Notes: generated by a model from the sequence alone, not told the origin. Positions 26,798-35,875 are shown, numbered from the stretch's first letter. The stretch: 64,000 nucleotides of DNA from Amorphoplanes digitatis (GCF_014205335.1 NZ_JACHNH010000001.1:3900501-3964500); one strand, 5' to 3'. Numbers and translations are program-made.

Positions 26798-28156
26798 TCA
26801 GCTCGCGAGGCTGAAGCGCTCCGAGTGCACCTGGCTGGACGGGACCCGCAGCGAGCGCAGGCTGCGCAGCACCGCGTTCGTCATCGCCGCCGGTCCGCAG
26901 ACGTAGACGTCGCGGTCCAGGATGTCCGGGACCATGGCGGCGAGGTTCTGCGGCTCGAACGGGTTGTTCGGCGGGTTGCCCGCGCCGGTGCGCCCGGTCA
27001 GGACGTGCAGCTGGGCGCCGCGGGAGCGGGCCAGGTTCTGCAGCTCGCCGAGCAGCACGGCGTCCTTGGTGGTGTGCGCGCGGTACAGCACGACCACCGG
27101 GCCGGTCAGCTCCTCCAGCAGGGCGCGGATCGGGGTGATGCCGACGCCGCCCGCGATCAGCAGCGTCGAGTCGCGGACCCGGCTCAGCGAGGTGAACGCG
27201 CCGTACGGGCCCTCGGCGAAGACGCGCGTGCCGACCGGGATGTCGCGCAGCCGGGCGCTGCCCGACCCGACCGCCTTCGCCGTCAGACGCAGGCTGCGGC
27301 CGTCGGGGGCCGCCGACAGCGAGAACGGGTTCGCCTCCCACCAGTGTCCGTGTCCCAGGAAGCGCCAGATCATGAACTGGCCCGCGCGGGCCGGCAGCTT
27401 GTCCAGGTTGCGGCCCGTGACGTGCACCGACACCACGTTGTCGGCCTCGGGCACCACCGCGGCGACCCGGAACTGGTGGCGGGCGTTGCGCCACAGCGGC
27501 ATGACCATCCGGCCGACGACCAGCGACACCAGCGCGAACGCCCACAGCCCCCACCAGTACGCCCGCGCGAACGCCGAGGACGTGAACGTCGACACCTCGG
27601 TGAGCTGGTGGATCAGGCCGAAGACCACGGCGACGTACAGGCAGACGTGCACCGCGTGCCACGCCTCGTACGACAGGCGGCGCCGCGCCGCGCGTACCGA
27701 AAGGCCGGCCGCGACCAGCACGATGCCGGCGGCGAGCATGCCCAGCAGGACCGGCATCTGGCCCTTGAGGTTGTTGAACTCGGTGAGCGGCGTGCTGTTG
27801 TACTCGCTCGCGTAGCCGAGCAGGATGAACGTCGGGTGCAGCAGCACCAGCCAGAACAGGGTGAAGCCGGTCCACCGGTGCCACGAGGTGAGCCGGTCCA
27901 TGCCGATGCGCCGGTCCAGCCACGGCAGGCGGGCCACCAGGATCAGCTGCAGGATCATGATCAGGGCCAGGTGCAGGCCCAGCCACTTGCCGAAGCCGAG
28001 GATGGCGTTCTTGGCGGGCTCGGCGGTGAGGAACACGGTCTCGACGATCAGCACGTTCACGCCGACGACGGTCCAGAGTACGAGCCGGGCCAGGATGCCC
28101 GGTGGGAGCGCCGTGCGCGCGGGCACACCGTGCAGCCGTTCGTTCGCAGCCGTCAT
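26798..28156 (-). CDS. Ferric-reductase-like transmembrane flavocytochrome
   Basis: A 452-residue oxidoreductase. The first ~240 residues form a ferric-reductase-like transmembrane domain of about six helices with histidines in SWHRWTGF, VLLHPTF, YEAWHAVHV and GLIHQL that would hold two haems. The C-terminal part is a ferredoxin-reductase-like FAD/NAD module: WWEANPFSLSAAP for FAD and LLIAGGVGITPIRALLEEL for NAD(P), ending DVYVCGPAAMTNAVLRSL. It likely moves electrons across the membrane to an external acceptor (iron, oxygen or quinone). It faces the small pseudopilin-like gene, with convergent stops 3 bases apart. Confidence 0.88.
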   Translation of the reverse strand: MTAANERLHGVPARTALPPGILARLVLWTVVGVNVLIVETVFLTAEPAKNAILGFGKWLGLHLALIMILQLILVARLPWLDRRIGMDRLTSWHRWTGFTLFWLVLLHPTFILLGYASEYNSTPLTEFNNLKGQMPVLLGMLAAGIVLVAAGLSVRAARRRLSYEAWHAVHVCLYVAVVFGLIHQLTEVSTFTSSAFARAYWWGLWAFALVSLVVGRMVMPLWRNARHQFRVAAVVPEADNVVSVHVTGRNLDKLPARAGQFMIWRFLGHGHWWEANPFSLSAAPDGRSLRLTAKAVGSGSARLRDIPVGTRVFAEGPYGAFTSLSRVRDSTLLIAGGVGITPIRALLEELTGPVVVLYRAHTTKDAVLLGELQNLARSRGAQLHVLTGRTGAGNPPNNPFEPQNLAAMVPDILDRDVYVCGPAAMTNAVLRSLRSLRVPSSQVHSERFSLAS

Positions 28157-28274
28157 CGATATATCTCCTGTTCGCAGGGCCTTGCGTCACACACGGCCCG
28201 GTCGGCGATCCGGTTCACTGCGACGTTGTACAGCACCCTGGCGACGACAGTTCAGCACAGTGGGCAGCGACACC

Positions 28275-28310
28275 GAAAGCGTGCGCCGGAATCCCGACGC
28301 ACGCCTTTCG
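28275..28310 (-). terminator. Terminator hairpin after the discoidin/beta-helix gene
   Basis: GAAAG-GCGTGCG pairs with CGCACGC-CTTTC with one bulge across a 12-nt loop, about 25 bases past the leftward stop at 28333. Confidence 0.6.
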
Positions 28311-28332
28311 AGTGATGACCGCTTTAGAAGGA

Positions 28333-30498
28333 TCAGGGATAGTTGACGACGTAGCTCGGCACGGTGTCCGCGCCCTGCGCGACGTTGCCTGTGGTGTTGA
28401 TGACATTGGTGATCGAGCCGACGCCGCCGAGTGACACCGTCAGCAGGCTGTGGAACCGGACGCCGGACCGGTTGGGCGCCTCGAAGCCGCGGGCCGCGAC
28501 GATCGAGGGGTTCACGTTGAAGTAGCAGTAGCTGCCCACGCCCCACGCCTCGTGCGTGGTGACCGAGTCCGCGACCTTGTAGGCGGCGTACCCGTTGGCG
28601 CCGGTGCGCCACGCGGCCTGGGTCGGCGGGTCGTACGGCATCTCGTTCTGGAAGAAGATCGTCCGCCCGCCGTTGCCGTTCCACTGCACCTGGTAGTTCT
28701 GGTAGTGCTCGACGAACAGGCCGAGCGCGAGCACGTTGGCGCCGTTGACGATGAGCCCGCTGGCGGCGGGGTTGGTCGTCCAGCCGACACCGGCGCCGTG
28801 GTCGGCGCGCCAGGCCCAGATGTGGTCGAGCAGCGTGTTGTTGCTGTTGACCAGCAGGCTGTTGGTGGCCGCGCCGGGACCGGCGCCGCCGATCCGGAAG
28901 AACACGTCCTGCACCGAGGTCGGGTTCGCGGCGTGGTTGGCGCTCGAGCCGGCCGGCCCGATCGTGAGCAGGTTGGGGGAGTTGGTGGTGCCGGCGTCGA
29001 AGAGCAGGCTGGAGATCTTCACCCCGTCGACGTCCGCGACCGCCATCGGGGTGACCCCGCCGTCCGGGATGATCGTGGCGTAGCCGAGGCCCATCACCAC
29101 GGTGTTCGCCCGGGTCACGTTGATCGTCTGGTTGACGTGGTAGATGCCGGGGGTGAAGAGCAGGTTCAGGCCCTGCGCGAGGGCCGCGTTGATCGTCGCC
29201 GCCGAGTCGCCGGGGTGCGCGACGTAGAACTGGGTCAGCGGGATGGAGCCGCCCGGCGTGTTCGGCCAGGTGACGTTCGACGAGTTCGTCGCGAGGCTCG
29301 GCACCCACACGGCGTAGTTCGCGCCGTCCAGGTACAGGTAGGGCTTCTCCCGGCTGATCGGCGTGGTGGCCAGCGTGGTGATCGGCGGGCTCGGGAACGA
29401 GGTCGCCGGCGCGCCGGCGACGCCGGTGAAGACGTTGTTCCACACCGCGTTGAGATTCATCTGGATGCTGCTGTTGCGGGTGTACCACTGCTGCTGCGAG
29501 AACGGCTGGAGCTGCCCGCTGATCCGGGTGTCGGCGATGTATCCGCCGCTGGCCCAGCCGAATCCGGTCGGGGTCAGGCTCAGGTGGGTGTTGATGTTCA
29601 TCCGGCGCATCGGCGCGGCCTGCGCGACCGCCCAGCGCTCGTACGCGGTGCCGGCCGGCGGGGTCACCGAGAAGTTCTCGGTGGAGCGCCAGAAGTTCTG
29701 GGTCGCGTTGCCGCCGAACCATCCGGCGTCGACGGTCAGGTTGCTGCTGTTGAGGTGCACGTCCGTCGGGTTGCGGCCGAGCCCGGCGATGGAGGTGTAG
29801 AAGCCGATGTTCGCGGTCAGGTTGTTGTAGGTGCCGGGCTTGAAGAGCAGCTCGTAGCGCTGGTTGCCGAACTGCTGCGTCTCCGACTGGCTGAACACGC
29901 TGTTGAGCTGCGCCTGGATGGACGCGGTCGACATCGACGGGTCGAAGACGAGCACGTTCGGCCCGAGCGCGCCGCCGCCGGGGATGGTCGGCCCGCCGAC
30001 GGGTACGCCGAAGACCTGGAACTCCCAGAGCGAGTAGCCGTAGGGCGTCGCGCGGGCGGTGCCGTTCATCCGCACGTAGCGGCCGGTGCCGGACACCGCG
30101 AGGGTCTGCACGCCGCCCGTGCCGGTGGTGGTCGAGGCGACGGTGGTCCAGGTGGTGCCGTTCGCCGAGGTCTGCACCTGGTACGAGGTCGCGTACGCGG
30201 CCTCCCAGTTCAGGACGACCTGGCTGATCGTGTACGAGGCGCCGAGGTCGATCTGGATCCACTGGGGATCGCTGAAGGCGCTGGACCAGCGGGTGCCGGT
30301 GTTGCCGTCGACGGCGGCGGAGGCGGGGAAGGTGCCGTTCTCGGTCGACGACGCGGTGGCGGGCCGGCCCTGCGAGACGAGGGGATCGGCGGCGAGCGCG
30401 GCCCGCGGTGTGGCGAGGGTGAGTGCGGCGATCAGCGCGAGGACGAGGCCGATCAGGGCGCCGCGGTGGCGGAGGCGGGGGACGGGAGCTACTTCCAT
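28333..30498 (-). CDS. Secreted discoidin (F5/8 C) plus beta-helix protein, GH55/adhesin-like
   Basis: A 721-residue secreted protein. The signal peptide ends in ATPRAALAADP. Residues ~40-165 are an F5/8 type C carbohydrate-binding domain ([50 protein letters not shown]). The remaining ~550 residues form a long beta-helix with SIQAQLNSVFSQSETQQFGNQRYELLFKPGTY and TINAALAQGLNLLFTPGIYHVNQTINV, the pattern of GH55/pectate-lyase-superfamily coils. The substrate is presumably a polysaccharide. The ATG at 30498 has AGGAG 6 bases upstream. A GAGAGCGCTCTC palindrome lies in its promoter. Confidence 0.85.
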   Translation of the reverse strand: MEVAPVPRLRHRGALIGLVLALIAALTLATPRAALAADPLVSQGRPATASSTENGTFPASAAVDGNTGTRWSSAFSDPQWIQIDLGASYTISQVVLNWEAAYATSYQVQTSANGTTWTTVASTTTGTGGVQTLAVSGTGRYVRMNGTARATPYGYSLWEFQVFGVPVGGPTIPGGGALGPNVLVFDPSMSTASIQAQLNSVFSQSETQQFGNQRYELLFKPGTYNNLTANIGFYTSIAGLGRNPTDVHLNSSNLTVDAGWFGGNATQNFWRSTENFSVTPPAGTAYERWAVAQAAPMRRMNINTHLSLTPTGFGWASGGYIADTRISGQLQPFSQQQWYTRNSSIQMNLNAVWNNVFTGVAGAPATSFPSPPITTLATTPISREKPYLYLDGANYAVWVPSLATNSSNVTWPNTPGGSIPLTQFYVAHPGDSAATINAALAQGLNLLFTPGIYHVNQTINVTRANTVVMGLGYATIIPDGGVTPMAVADVDGVKISSLLFDAGTTNSPNLLTIGPAGSSANHAANPTSVQDVFFRIGGAGPGAATNSLLVNSNNTLLDHIWAWRADHGAGVGWTTNPAASGLIVNGANVLALGLFVEHYQNYQVQWNGNGGRTIFFQNEMPYDPPTQAAWRTGANGYAAYKVADSVTTHEAWGVGSYCYFNVNPSIVAARGFEAPNRSGVRFHSLLTVSLGGVGSITNVINTTGNVAQGADTVPSYVVNYP

Positions 30499-30529
30499 GA
30501 GCACTCCTCGGGTTTCAGAATTGTTACGT

Positions 30530-30541
30530 GAGAGCGCTCTC
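30530..30541. promoter_or_regulatory. LacI-type operator palindrome upstream of the discoidin/beta-helix gene
   Basis: GAGAGCGCTCTC is a perfect 12-bp palindrome about 32 bases upstream of the ATG. The AGCGCT core is common to operators of actinobacterial LacI-family sugar regulators. A LacI-family regulator is encoded at 52263-53270, but a link is inference. Confidence 0.6.
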
Positions 30542-30664
30542 TGAGCGTGAGCCGAGCCTCGAAATATGTCAATAGTTCGATGGTCAGCCGTGCCCGTGCG
30601 CGCACCGTCACCGTGAGGTCATACGATCGCCACGGGAAATGGCGGACACAGCACGGAGGGTTTG

Positions 30665-32527
30665 ATGACGGAGACGCTGGAGTTTCAGGCCGAGGCGCGG
30701 CAGCTGTTGCAGTTGATGGTCCATTCGATCTATTCGAACAAGGACATCTTCCTGCGCGAGCTGATCTCGAACGCCTCCGACGCCTTGGACAAGCGCCGCC
30801 TCGTGGCCCTGGCCGAGGACGGCGCCAGCCCCGAGGACCTGCACATCGAGATCGCCGCCGACACCGAGGCGCGGACGCTCACCGTGCGGGACAACGGCAT
30901 CGGCATGTCGCGCGACGAGGTCGTCTCGCTGATCGGCACGATCGCCAAGTCCGGCACCGCCGAGCTGCTGCGCCGGCTCAAGGACAGCAAGGACAAGGAC
31001 GGCAAGGAGAAGGAGTCGGCCGAGCTGATCGGCCAGTTCGGCGTCGGTTTCTACTCGACCTTCATGGTCGCCGACAAGGTCACCCTGGTCACCCGCCGGG
31101 TGGGCGAGGACTCCGGTACGCGCTGGGAGTCGGCCGGCGAGGGCACTTACACGATCGAGTCCGTCGCCGACGCGCCGCAGGGCACCGCGGTGACCGTGCA
31201 CCTGCGGCCCAAGGACGAGGAGGACGCGCTCTTCGACTACGCGGACGAGCGCAAGATCAGGGAGATCGTCAAGCGGTACTCCGACTTCATCTCCTTCCCG
31301 ATCCGCCTGGCCGCCGCCGAGGGCGAGCCGGCGACGCTGAACTCGATGAAGGCGCTGTGGGCCCGGCCGCGCTCCGAGGTCAAGGACGAGGAGTACACCG
31401 AGTTCTACCGGCACATCAGCCACGACTGGACCGACCCGCTCGAGACCATCCAGATGCGCGCCGAGGGCACCTTCGAGTACGAGGCGCTGCTCTTCATCCC
31501 GTCCCGCGCGCCGCACGACCTGTTCCAGCGCGACGGCCGCCGCGGCATCCAGCTCTACGTCAAGCGCGTGTTCATCATGGACGACAGCCGTGAGCTGATG
31601 CCCGACCACCTGCGCTTCGTCAAGGGCGTGGTGGACGCGGCCGACCTGTCGCTGAACATCTCCCGGGAGATCCTCCAGCAGGACCGCCACATCCAGCTGA
31701 TCCGCCGCCGCCTCGCCAAGAAGGTCCTCTCCACCGTCAAGGACCTGATGACCAGCGACCCGGAGAAGTACCGCACGTTCTGGCGCGAGTTCGGCCGGGC
31801 GGTCAAGGAGGGCCTGCTGGGCGACCCCGGCGACCAGAAGGCGATCCTGGACATCGCCTCGTTCGCCTCGACCGCAGGCGACGAGCCGACCACCCTCACC
31901 GCGTACGTGGAGCGGATGAAGGAGGGTCAGGACGAGATCTACTTCATGACCGGCGAGACCCGGGTGCAGGTGGAGAACTCGCCGCACCTGGAGGCGTTCA
32001 AGGCCAAGGGCTACGAGGTGCTGCTGCTCACCGACCCGGTCGACGAGATCTGGGTCGACGCGGTGCCGGAGTACGAGGGCAAGAAGCTCCAGTCGATCGC
32101 GCGCGGCTCCGTCGACCTCGACAGCGAGCCGGCCTCGGAGGAGAAGACGGGCGAGTTCGCGCCGTTGCTCACCTGGCTCGGCGAGACGCTCACCGACGAG
32201 GTCAAGGAGGTCCGGCTCTCCACCCGGCTGACGACCTCGCCGGCCTGCCTGGTCAGCGACGCCGACGACATCACGCCCACGCTGGAGAAGATGTACCGGG
32301 CGATGGGCCAGGAGGTGCCCCCGGTCAAGCGGATCCTCGAGCTGAACCCGGAGCACCCGCTGGTGAGCGGGCTGCGGGCGGCGCACGAGCAGCGGGCCGA
32401 CGACCCGAACCTGCCGGAGACCGCCGAGCTGCTCTACGGCACCGCGCTGCTGGCCGAGGGCGGCGACCTGGCCGACCCGGCGCGCTTCGCCAAGCTGCTC
32501 GCCGACCGCCTGGCCCGGACGGTCTAG
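30665..32527 (+). CDS. htpG: Molecular chaperone HtpG (Hsp90)
   Basis: A 620-residue Hsp90. The N-terminal GHKL ATPase has RELISNASDALDK, DNGIGM and GQFGVGFYS. The middle domain has RGIQLYVKRVFIMDD and LSLNISREILQQ. The C-terminal dimerisation domain ends ARFAKLLADRLART. It folds client proteins under stress in the cytoplasm. The ATG at 30665 follows GGAGGG; the in-frame TTG just before it is unlikely. Its stop overlaps that of the convergent TetR gene by 4 bases. No HspR/HAIR or CIRCE element was noticed upstream. Confidence 0.96.
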   Translation: MTETLEFQAEARQLLQLMVHSIYSNKDIFLRELISNASDALDKRRLVALAEDGASPEDLHIEIAADTEARTLTVRDNGIGMSRDEVVSLIGTIAKSGTAELLRRLKDSKDKDGKEKESAELIGQFGVGFYSTFMVADKVTLVTRRVGEDSGTRWESAGEGTYTIESVADAPQGTAVTVHLRPKDEEDALFDYADERKIREIVKRYSDFISFPIRLAAAEGEPATLNSMKALWARPRSEVKDEEYTEFYRHISHDWTDPLETIQMRAEGTFEYEALLFIPSRAPHDLFQRDGRRGIQLYVKRVFIMDDSRELMPDHLRFVKGVVDAADLSLNISREILQQDRHIQLIRRRLAKKVLSTVKDLMTSDPEKYRTFWREFGRAVKEGLLGDPGDQKAILDIASFASTAGDEPTTLTAYVERMKEGQDEIYFMTGETRVQVENSPHLEAFKAKGYEVLLLTDPVDEIWVDAVPEYEGKKLQSIARGSVDLDSEPASEEKTGEFAPLLTWLGETLTDEVKEVRLSTRLTTSPACLVSDADDITPTLEKMYRAMGQEVPPVKRILELNPEHPLVSGLRAAHEQRADDPNLPETAELLYGTALLAEGGDLADPARFAKLLADRLARTV

Positions 32528-33039
32528 GCGCCCACCGCGGGGGTCAGGACGGCGGCCACCGTCGTCCTGACCAGCGCGTCCGGGTCGGCGCACTCGAGCT
32601 TGCCGTCGAGCAGCAGCACGGCGAGGCCGTGCACCAGCGCCCACGCGCCCACCCGGAGGGCCGGGGTGGCGACCCGGCTCGCCAGGATCTCGGCGGTGCG
32701 GGCCCACGCCGCGTTGGCGGTCGGGCGGCCGTACATCAGGCGGAACAGCCCGGGGCGCTCCAGCGCGAACGCCACGTAGACCCCGGCCATGGCCGCCAGG
32801 TCCGGTGCCGCCTCCAGGCGGTCCGCCAGGCGGTCGAAGCCGCACCCCGCCAGGGCCGAGAGCAGGGCTTCCTTGTCCTCGTAGTGCCGGTACGGCGCGT
32901 TGGGCGAGACGCCGGCCCGGCGCGCCACCGCCCGCAGTGAGAAGGTCTCACCGTCGTCCAGCAGGCCGAGGGCGGCATCGAGCAGTGCCGTCCGCAGATC
33001 GCCATGGTGATACGACCGACCCGCCTGTGATGTTGACAC
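32524..33039 (-). CDS. TetR-family regulator of the adjacent reductase
   Basis: About 171 residues. The helix-turn-helix part runs YHHGDLRTALLDAALGLLDD, SLRAVARRAGVSPNAPYRHYEDKEALLSAL, a common TetR sub-family pattern (WHG domain). The C-terminal half (GVYVAFALERPGLFRLMYGRP) is the ligand-binding and dimer domain. The GTG at 33039 is chosen; GTG 33045 and longer forms are possible. It is divergent from the NADP-dependent reductase and an inverted repeat spans the shared promoter, so it probably represses both. Confidence 0.85.
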   Translation of the reverse strand: MSTSQAGRSYHHGDLRTALLDAALGLLDDGETFSLRAVARRAGVSPNAPYRHYEDKEALLSALAGCGFDRLADRLEAAPDLAAMAGVYVAFALERPGLFRLMYGRPTANAAWARTAEILASRVATPALRVGAWALVHGLAVLLLDGKLECADPDALVRTTVAAVLTPAVGA

Positions 33040-33071
33040 TGCACACACCGCCTTCCTAATGTGCGCAGTGT
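33036..33071. promoter_or_regulatory. Inverted repeat in the TetR/reductase divergent promoter
   Basis: ACACTGCACACA (33036-33047) pairs with TGTGCGCAGTGT (33060-33071), 11 of 12 positions, with a 12-base gap. It overlaps the TetR start region and the likely reductase promoter, as expected for a shared operator. Confidence 0.65.
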
Positions 33072-33098
33072 ATACATTCGCGATCACCGGGAGTGCAC

Positions 33099-34109
33099 GT
33101 GTCCGTACGATCGACCGAGGTCCGCCTCGCGGCCCGTCCGCAGGGCTGGCCCACCGCTGAGACGTTCGAGATCGCACACGCCGAGCTGGGGGACCCCGCG
33201 CCCGGCCAGGTGCTGGTGCGCAACCTGCTCATGAGCGTCGACCCGTACATGCGCGGCCGGATGGACGACCGCAAGTCCTACGTGCCGCCGTTCCAGGTCG
33301 GCCACGCCCTGGAGGGCGGCGCGATCGGAGAGGTCGTCGAGTCGGCCGCCGACGGCCTCAAGCCCGGCGACATCGTCCTGCACGGCCTCGGCTGGCGCGA
33401 GTACGCCCTGGTCAACGCGCGCTCCGCGGCCAAGGTCGACCCGTCGGCCGCACCGCTGGGCGCGTACCTCGGGGTGCTCGGCATGACCGGGCTCACCGCG
33501 TACGCGGGGCTGCTGCGCACCGCGGAGTTCAAGCCGGGCGACGTCGTCTTCGTCTCCAGCGCCGCCGGCGCGGTCGGCCAGGTCGTCGGCCAGCTGGCGC
33601 GGCTCAAGGGCGCCGCCCGGGTGATCGGTAGCGCCGGCTCCGCGGCGAAGGTCGCGTTCCTCAAGGACGAGCTCGGCTTCGACGCGGCGTTCGACTATCA
33701 CGACGGGCCGGTCGCCGAGCAGCTCAAGCGGGCCGCGCCGGACGGCGTCGACGTCTACTTCGACAACGTCGGCGGCGAGCACCTCGAGGCGGCCATCTCC
33801 TCGCTGAACGTCCACGGCCGGATCACCGTCTGCGGCATGATCAGCGTCTACAACGCCACCGAGCCGACCCCGGCGCCGCGCAACCTGGCCACGCTGATCG
33901 GCAAGCGCCTGACGATGCGCGGCATGCTGGTCGGCGACCACAGCGACCTGCGCGAGGCCTTCATCGCGGACATGGCGCCGTGGGTGGCGGACGGCAGCAT
34001 CAAGAACCAGGAGACGATCTTCGAGGGCCTGTCGCGGGCGCCGGAGGCCTTCCTGGCCATGCTGCGCGGCGACGGCCTCGGCAAGAACCTGGTCCGCATC
34101 GCGGAGTAG
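33099..34109 (+). CDS. NADP-dependent oxidoreductase, MDR family (prostaglandin/alkenal reductase type)
   Basis: A 336-residue zinc-independent MDR enzyme. Markers are LLMSVDPYMRGRMDD, LGMTGLTAYAGLL and the NADP site FVSSAAGAVGQVVGQLARLKG, ending LGKNLVRIAE. Relatives (leukotriene B4 dehydrogenase, YncB/CurA types) reduce alpha,beta-unsaturated aldehydes and ketones. The GTG at 33099 has GGGAG 5 bases upstream; the GTG at 33093 overlaps that site. The neighbouring TetR gene suggests induction by a reactive carbonyl or similar ligand. A decayed copy of its 3' end lies at 35876-35974. Confidence 0.92.
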   Translation: MSVRSTEVRLAARPQGWPTAETFEIAHAELGDPAPGQVLVRNLLMSVDPYMRGRMDDRKSYVPPFQVGHALEGGAIGEVVESAADGLKPGDIVLHGLGWREYALVNARSAAKVDPSAAPLGAYLGVLGMTGLTAYAGLLRTAEFKPGDVVFVSSAAGAVGQVVGQLARLKGAARVIGSAGSAAKVAFLKDELGFDAAFDYHDGPVAEQLKRAAPDGVDVYFDNVGGEHLEAAISSLNVHGRITVCGMISVYNATEPTPAPRNLATLIGKRLTMRGMLVGDHSDLREAFIADMAPWVADGSIKNQETIFEGLSRAPEAFLAMLRGDGLGKNLVRIAE

Positions 34110-34128
34110 CGCCGCTCAGCGCGATGAC

Positions 34129-34156
34129 GGGGCGCCCACCTTGCGGTGAGCGCCCC
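34129..34156. terminator. Convergent terminator between reductase and pectate lyase
   Basis: GGGGCGC and CACC pair with GGTG and GCGCCCC around a TTGC loop, with one mismatch. It lies between two convergent stops. Confidence 0.65.
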
Positions 34157-34164
34157 GCTCGGCC

Positions 34165-35370
34165 TTACCTGTAGGTGATGTCGCTTCTGCTGACCCTGCA
34201 GTTGCTGTCGTCCCATCCCTCGCCGAGGTAGGTCGGCTCGCTGCCCTTGGCGACGCCCTTGTACTTCCCGCAGACCACAGGGCTGGAGCTGTTGCTGATG
34301 GTGACTCGGGTGATGGTGGCGGTGTCGCCCCAGTTGCTGTTGATCCCGGTGACCATGTCGATGTCGTTCAGCAGGACGTTGTCGACCTTGACGTGGCGCT
34401 GGTAAGACGTGGTGCAGTTGCCGCAGGCTCGGTACAGCTTTCCGGAGCCGCTGAGGTAGAAGCCGGAGATGCTGACCGTTCCATTTCCGTTGTGCTGGAA
34501 CGTCTTGTCGCTGCCGGACCTCGCGCCGCCGCCGATGACGTAGCTGGTGCCGCCGCCGGTGCCCTTGAAGGTCGCGGCGTCCTCGCCGATGTCGTTCCAC
34601 CACACGTTTCTGATGGTGCAGGTCCCCTCGCAGTGCACGCCGTCGCCGGCAGGGGAGCCCAGGATGACGTTCTGCAGGGTGCCGCCGTTGGCTATCTTGA
34701 ACATCGGATCCTGGGACTCGCTCTGCGAGCCGTCACCGATGCAGCAATACGTCTTCATGCCGCCGTCGAAGGTCCCGGAGACGTTGACGGTGCTACTGAT
34801 GCTCACCGAGCCGGCCGAGGACGGCCACGCGCCGGTCGGGGTGCCGCTACCGCCGGTCGGTGTGGGCGTCGGAGCGGTGGTCGGGCTGGTGGTCGGGGTC
34901 GAGCCGCCGCTGGAATACGTCTCGAATTCGGCGATTCGCGGCGCGCTGGATGCGCTGGTGATCTCGAAGGTGAGCTTCTTCAGCGAGGTCGAGGCGAAGG
35001 AGATGGTGCTCGGGCTGCCGCTGCCGCTGGTCAGGACGGAGCCTGAGTCTGCGTTGAGCACTCGCCAGGCGCTGATCGAGCCGCCGCCCGAGGCCTGGAC
35101 GATGACGGCCGAGGACACCGTCTTCGCGCTGCTCCACTTGACCGAGACGTATCCGGTTGTGCTGTTCGGCGACCAATAGGTGCTGGTGCTGCCGTCGATG
35201 ACGTTGCCGTAGCTGGTGCCGCTGGCCTTGCTGGAGCCGTCGGCGCCGGCGCCGATGCTCAGGTTGTCGGCGGCCAGGGCGTTGGGCTGCGGCAGCGTCA
35301 GCAGTATTGCGGCGGTTGTGATCGCGGTGGCGCCTCCGGCTATCCACCGTAGGGCGACTGGTCGCCTCAT
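34165..35370 (-). CDS. Secreted PL3 pectate lyase with discoidin-like carbohydrate-binding domain
   Basis: A 401-residue secreted enzyme. The signal peptide ends near PQPNALAADN. Residues ~35-155 are a discoidin-like (F5/8 C) binding domain (YGNVIDGSTSTYWSP, SVKWSSAKTVSSAVIV). A Thr/Pro linker follows (~156-180). The catalytic domain carries PL3 hallmarks: YCCIGDGSQSESQDPMFKI, GDGVHCEGTCTIRNVWW, DIGEDAATFKG and the many paired cysteines. PL3 cleaves polygalacturonate outside the cell with calcium. AAGGTGAG precedes the ATG. A GGTAAGCGCTTTCC palindrome lies 56 bases upstream. Confidence 0.9.
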   Translation of the reverse strand: MRRPVALRWIAGGATAITTAAILLTLPQPNALAADNLSIGAGADGSSKASGTSYGNVIDGSTSTYWSPNSTTGYVSVKWSSAKTVSSAVIVQASGGGSISAWRVLNADSGSVLTSGSGSPSTISFASTSLKKLTFEITSASSAPRIAEFETYSSGGSTPTTSPTTAPTPTPTGGSGTPTGAWPSSAGSVSISSTVNVSGTFDGGMKTYCCIGDGSQSESQDPMFKIANGGTLQNVILGSPAGDGVHCEGTCTIRNVWWNDIGEDAATFKGTGGGTSYVIGGGARSGSDKTFQHNGNGTVSISGFYLSGSGKLYRACGNCTTSYQRHVKVDNVLLNDIDMVTGINSNWGDTATITRVTISNSSSPVVCGKYKGVAKGSEPTYLGEGWDDSNCRVSRSDITYR

Positions 35371-35425
35371 CTGGTCTCACCTTCATTGTCGGGAGTGCTT
35401 CGCGCCGTCGCTCGGGGGTGGGGGA

Positions 35426-35439
35426 GGTAAGCGCTTTCC
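35426..35439. promoter_or_regulatory. LacI-type operator palindrome upstream of the PL3 pectate lyase
   Basis: GGTAAGCGCTTTCC is palindromic except at one pair of positions, centred on AGCGCT, and sits about 56 bases before the ATG. The same core occurs upstream of the discoidin/beta-helix gene (30530-30541). Confidence 0.6.
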
Positions 35440-35538
35440 TGGTTAGGATAGAAAAGCGTCGATGTGATGACAAGGAGTTGCAAAGGTTTGCAGGAATGTG
35501 AATTTTGTTCGCAAATTTGGGATTGGTTGCGCGGGGAC

Positions 35539-35611
35539 GGTTGGGGCCGGGGGTGACCAAGCACGGCTTGTAAGGCGGCTATGCCGTGCTTGGTCACCCC
35601 CGGCCCCAACC
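35539..35611. repeat. 29-bp perfect inverted repeat (large hairpin)
   Basis: Positions 35539-35567 and 35583-35611 are perfect complements, separated by a 15-base spacer. The stem is far longer than other terminators in this window (10-14 bp). It lies in the pectate lyase upstream region, not right after any stop codon. Confidence 0.93.
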
Positions 35612-35875
35612 TTGCATGGGAGCCTGTCGGGCCAGGGTCTCGGTTGCTCACCTGTGGGTGCCTGGTGGGGCTTGGGTGTGCACCTTGCGGTGGGGGTCTG
35701 GCTGCCGCGTTGTGGGCGCGGCAGGGGTTGCGGTCGGGCAGGCCGGGGTGGGTGGTGGGTCAGGCGGACGAACCGCGCCGGTTGCGGGCGGGGTCCAATA
35801 GGGCTTGGGGTGGGGCCGCGTCCTTGTGGGGCTACGGGGCGGCAATATCTGGTTCGGTGCCTCGACCTTCAGCGT

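Noticed and set aside
28450..30531. A long rightward frame antisense to the discoidin/beta-helix gene
   Set aside because: Composition of a GC-rich shadow frame and no domain; the opposite strand carries clear F5/8 C and beta-helix motifs.
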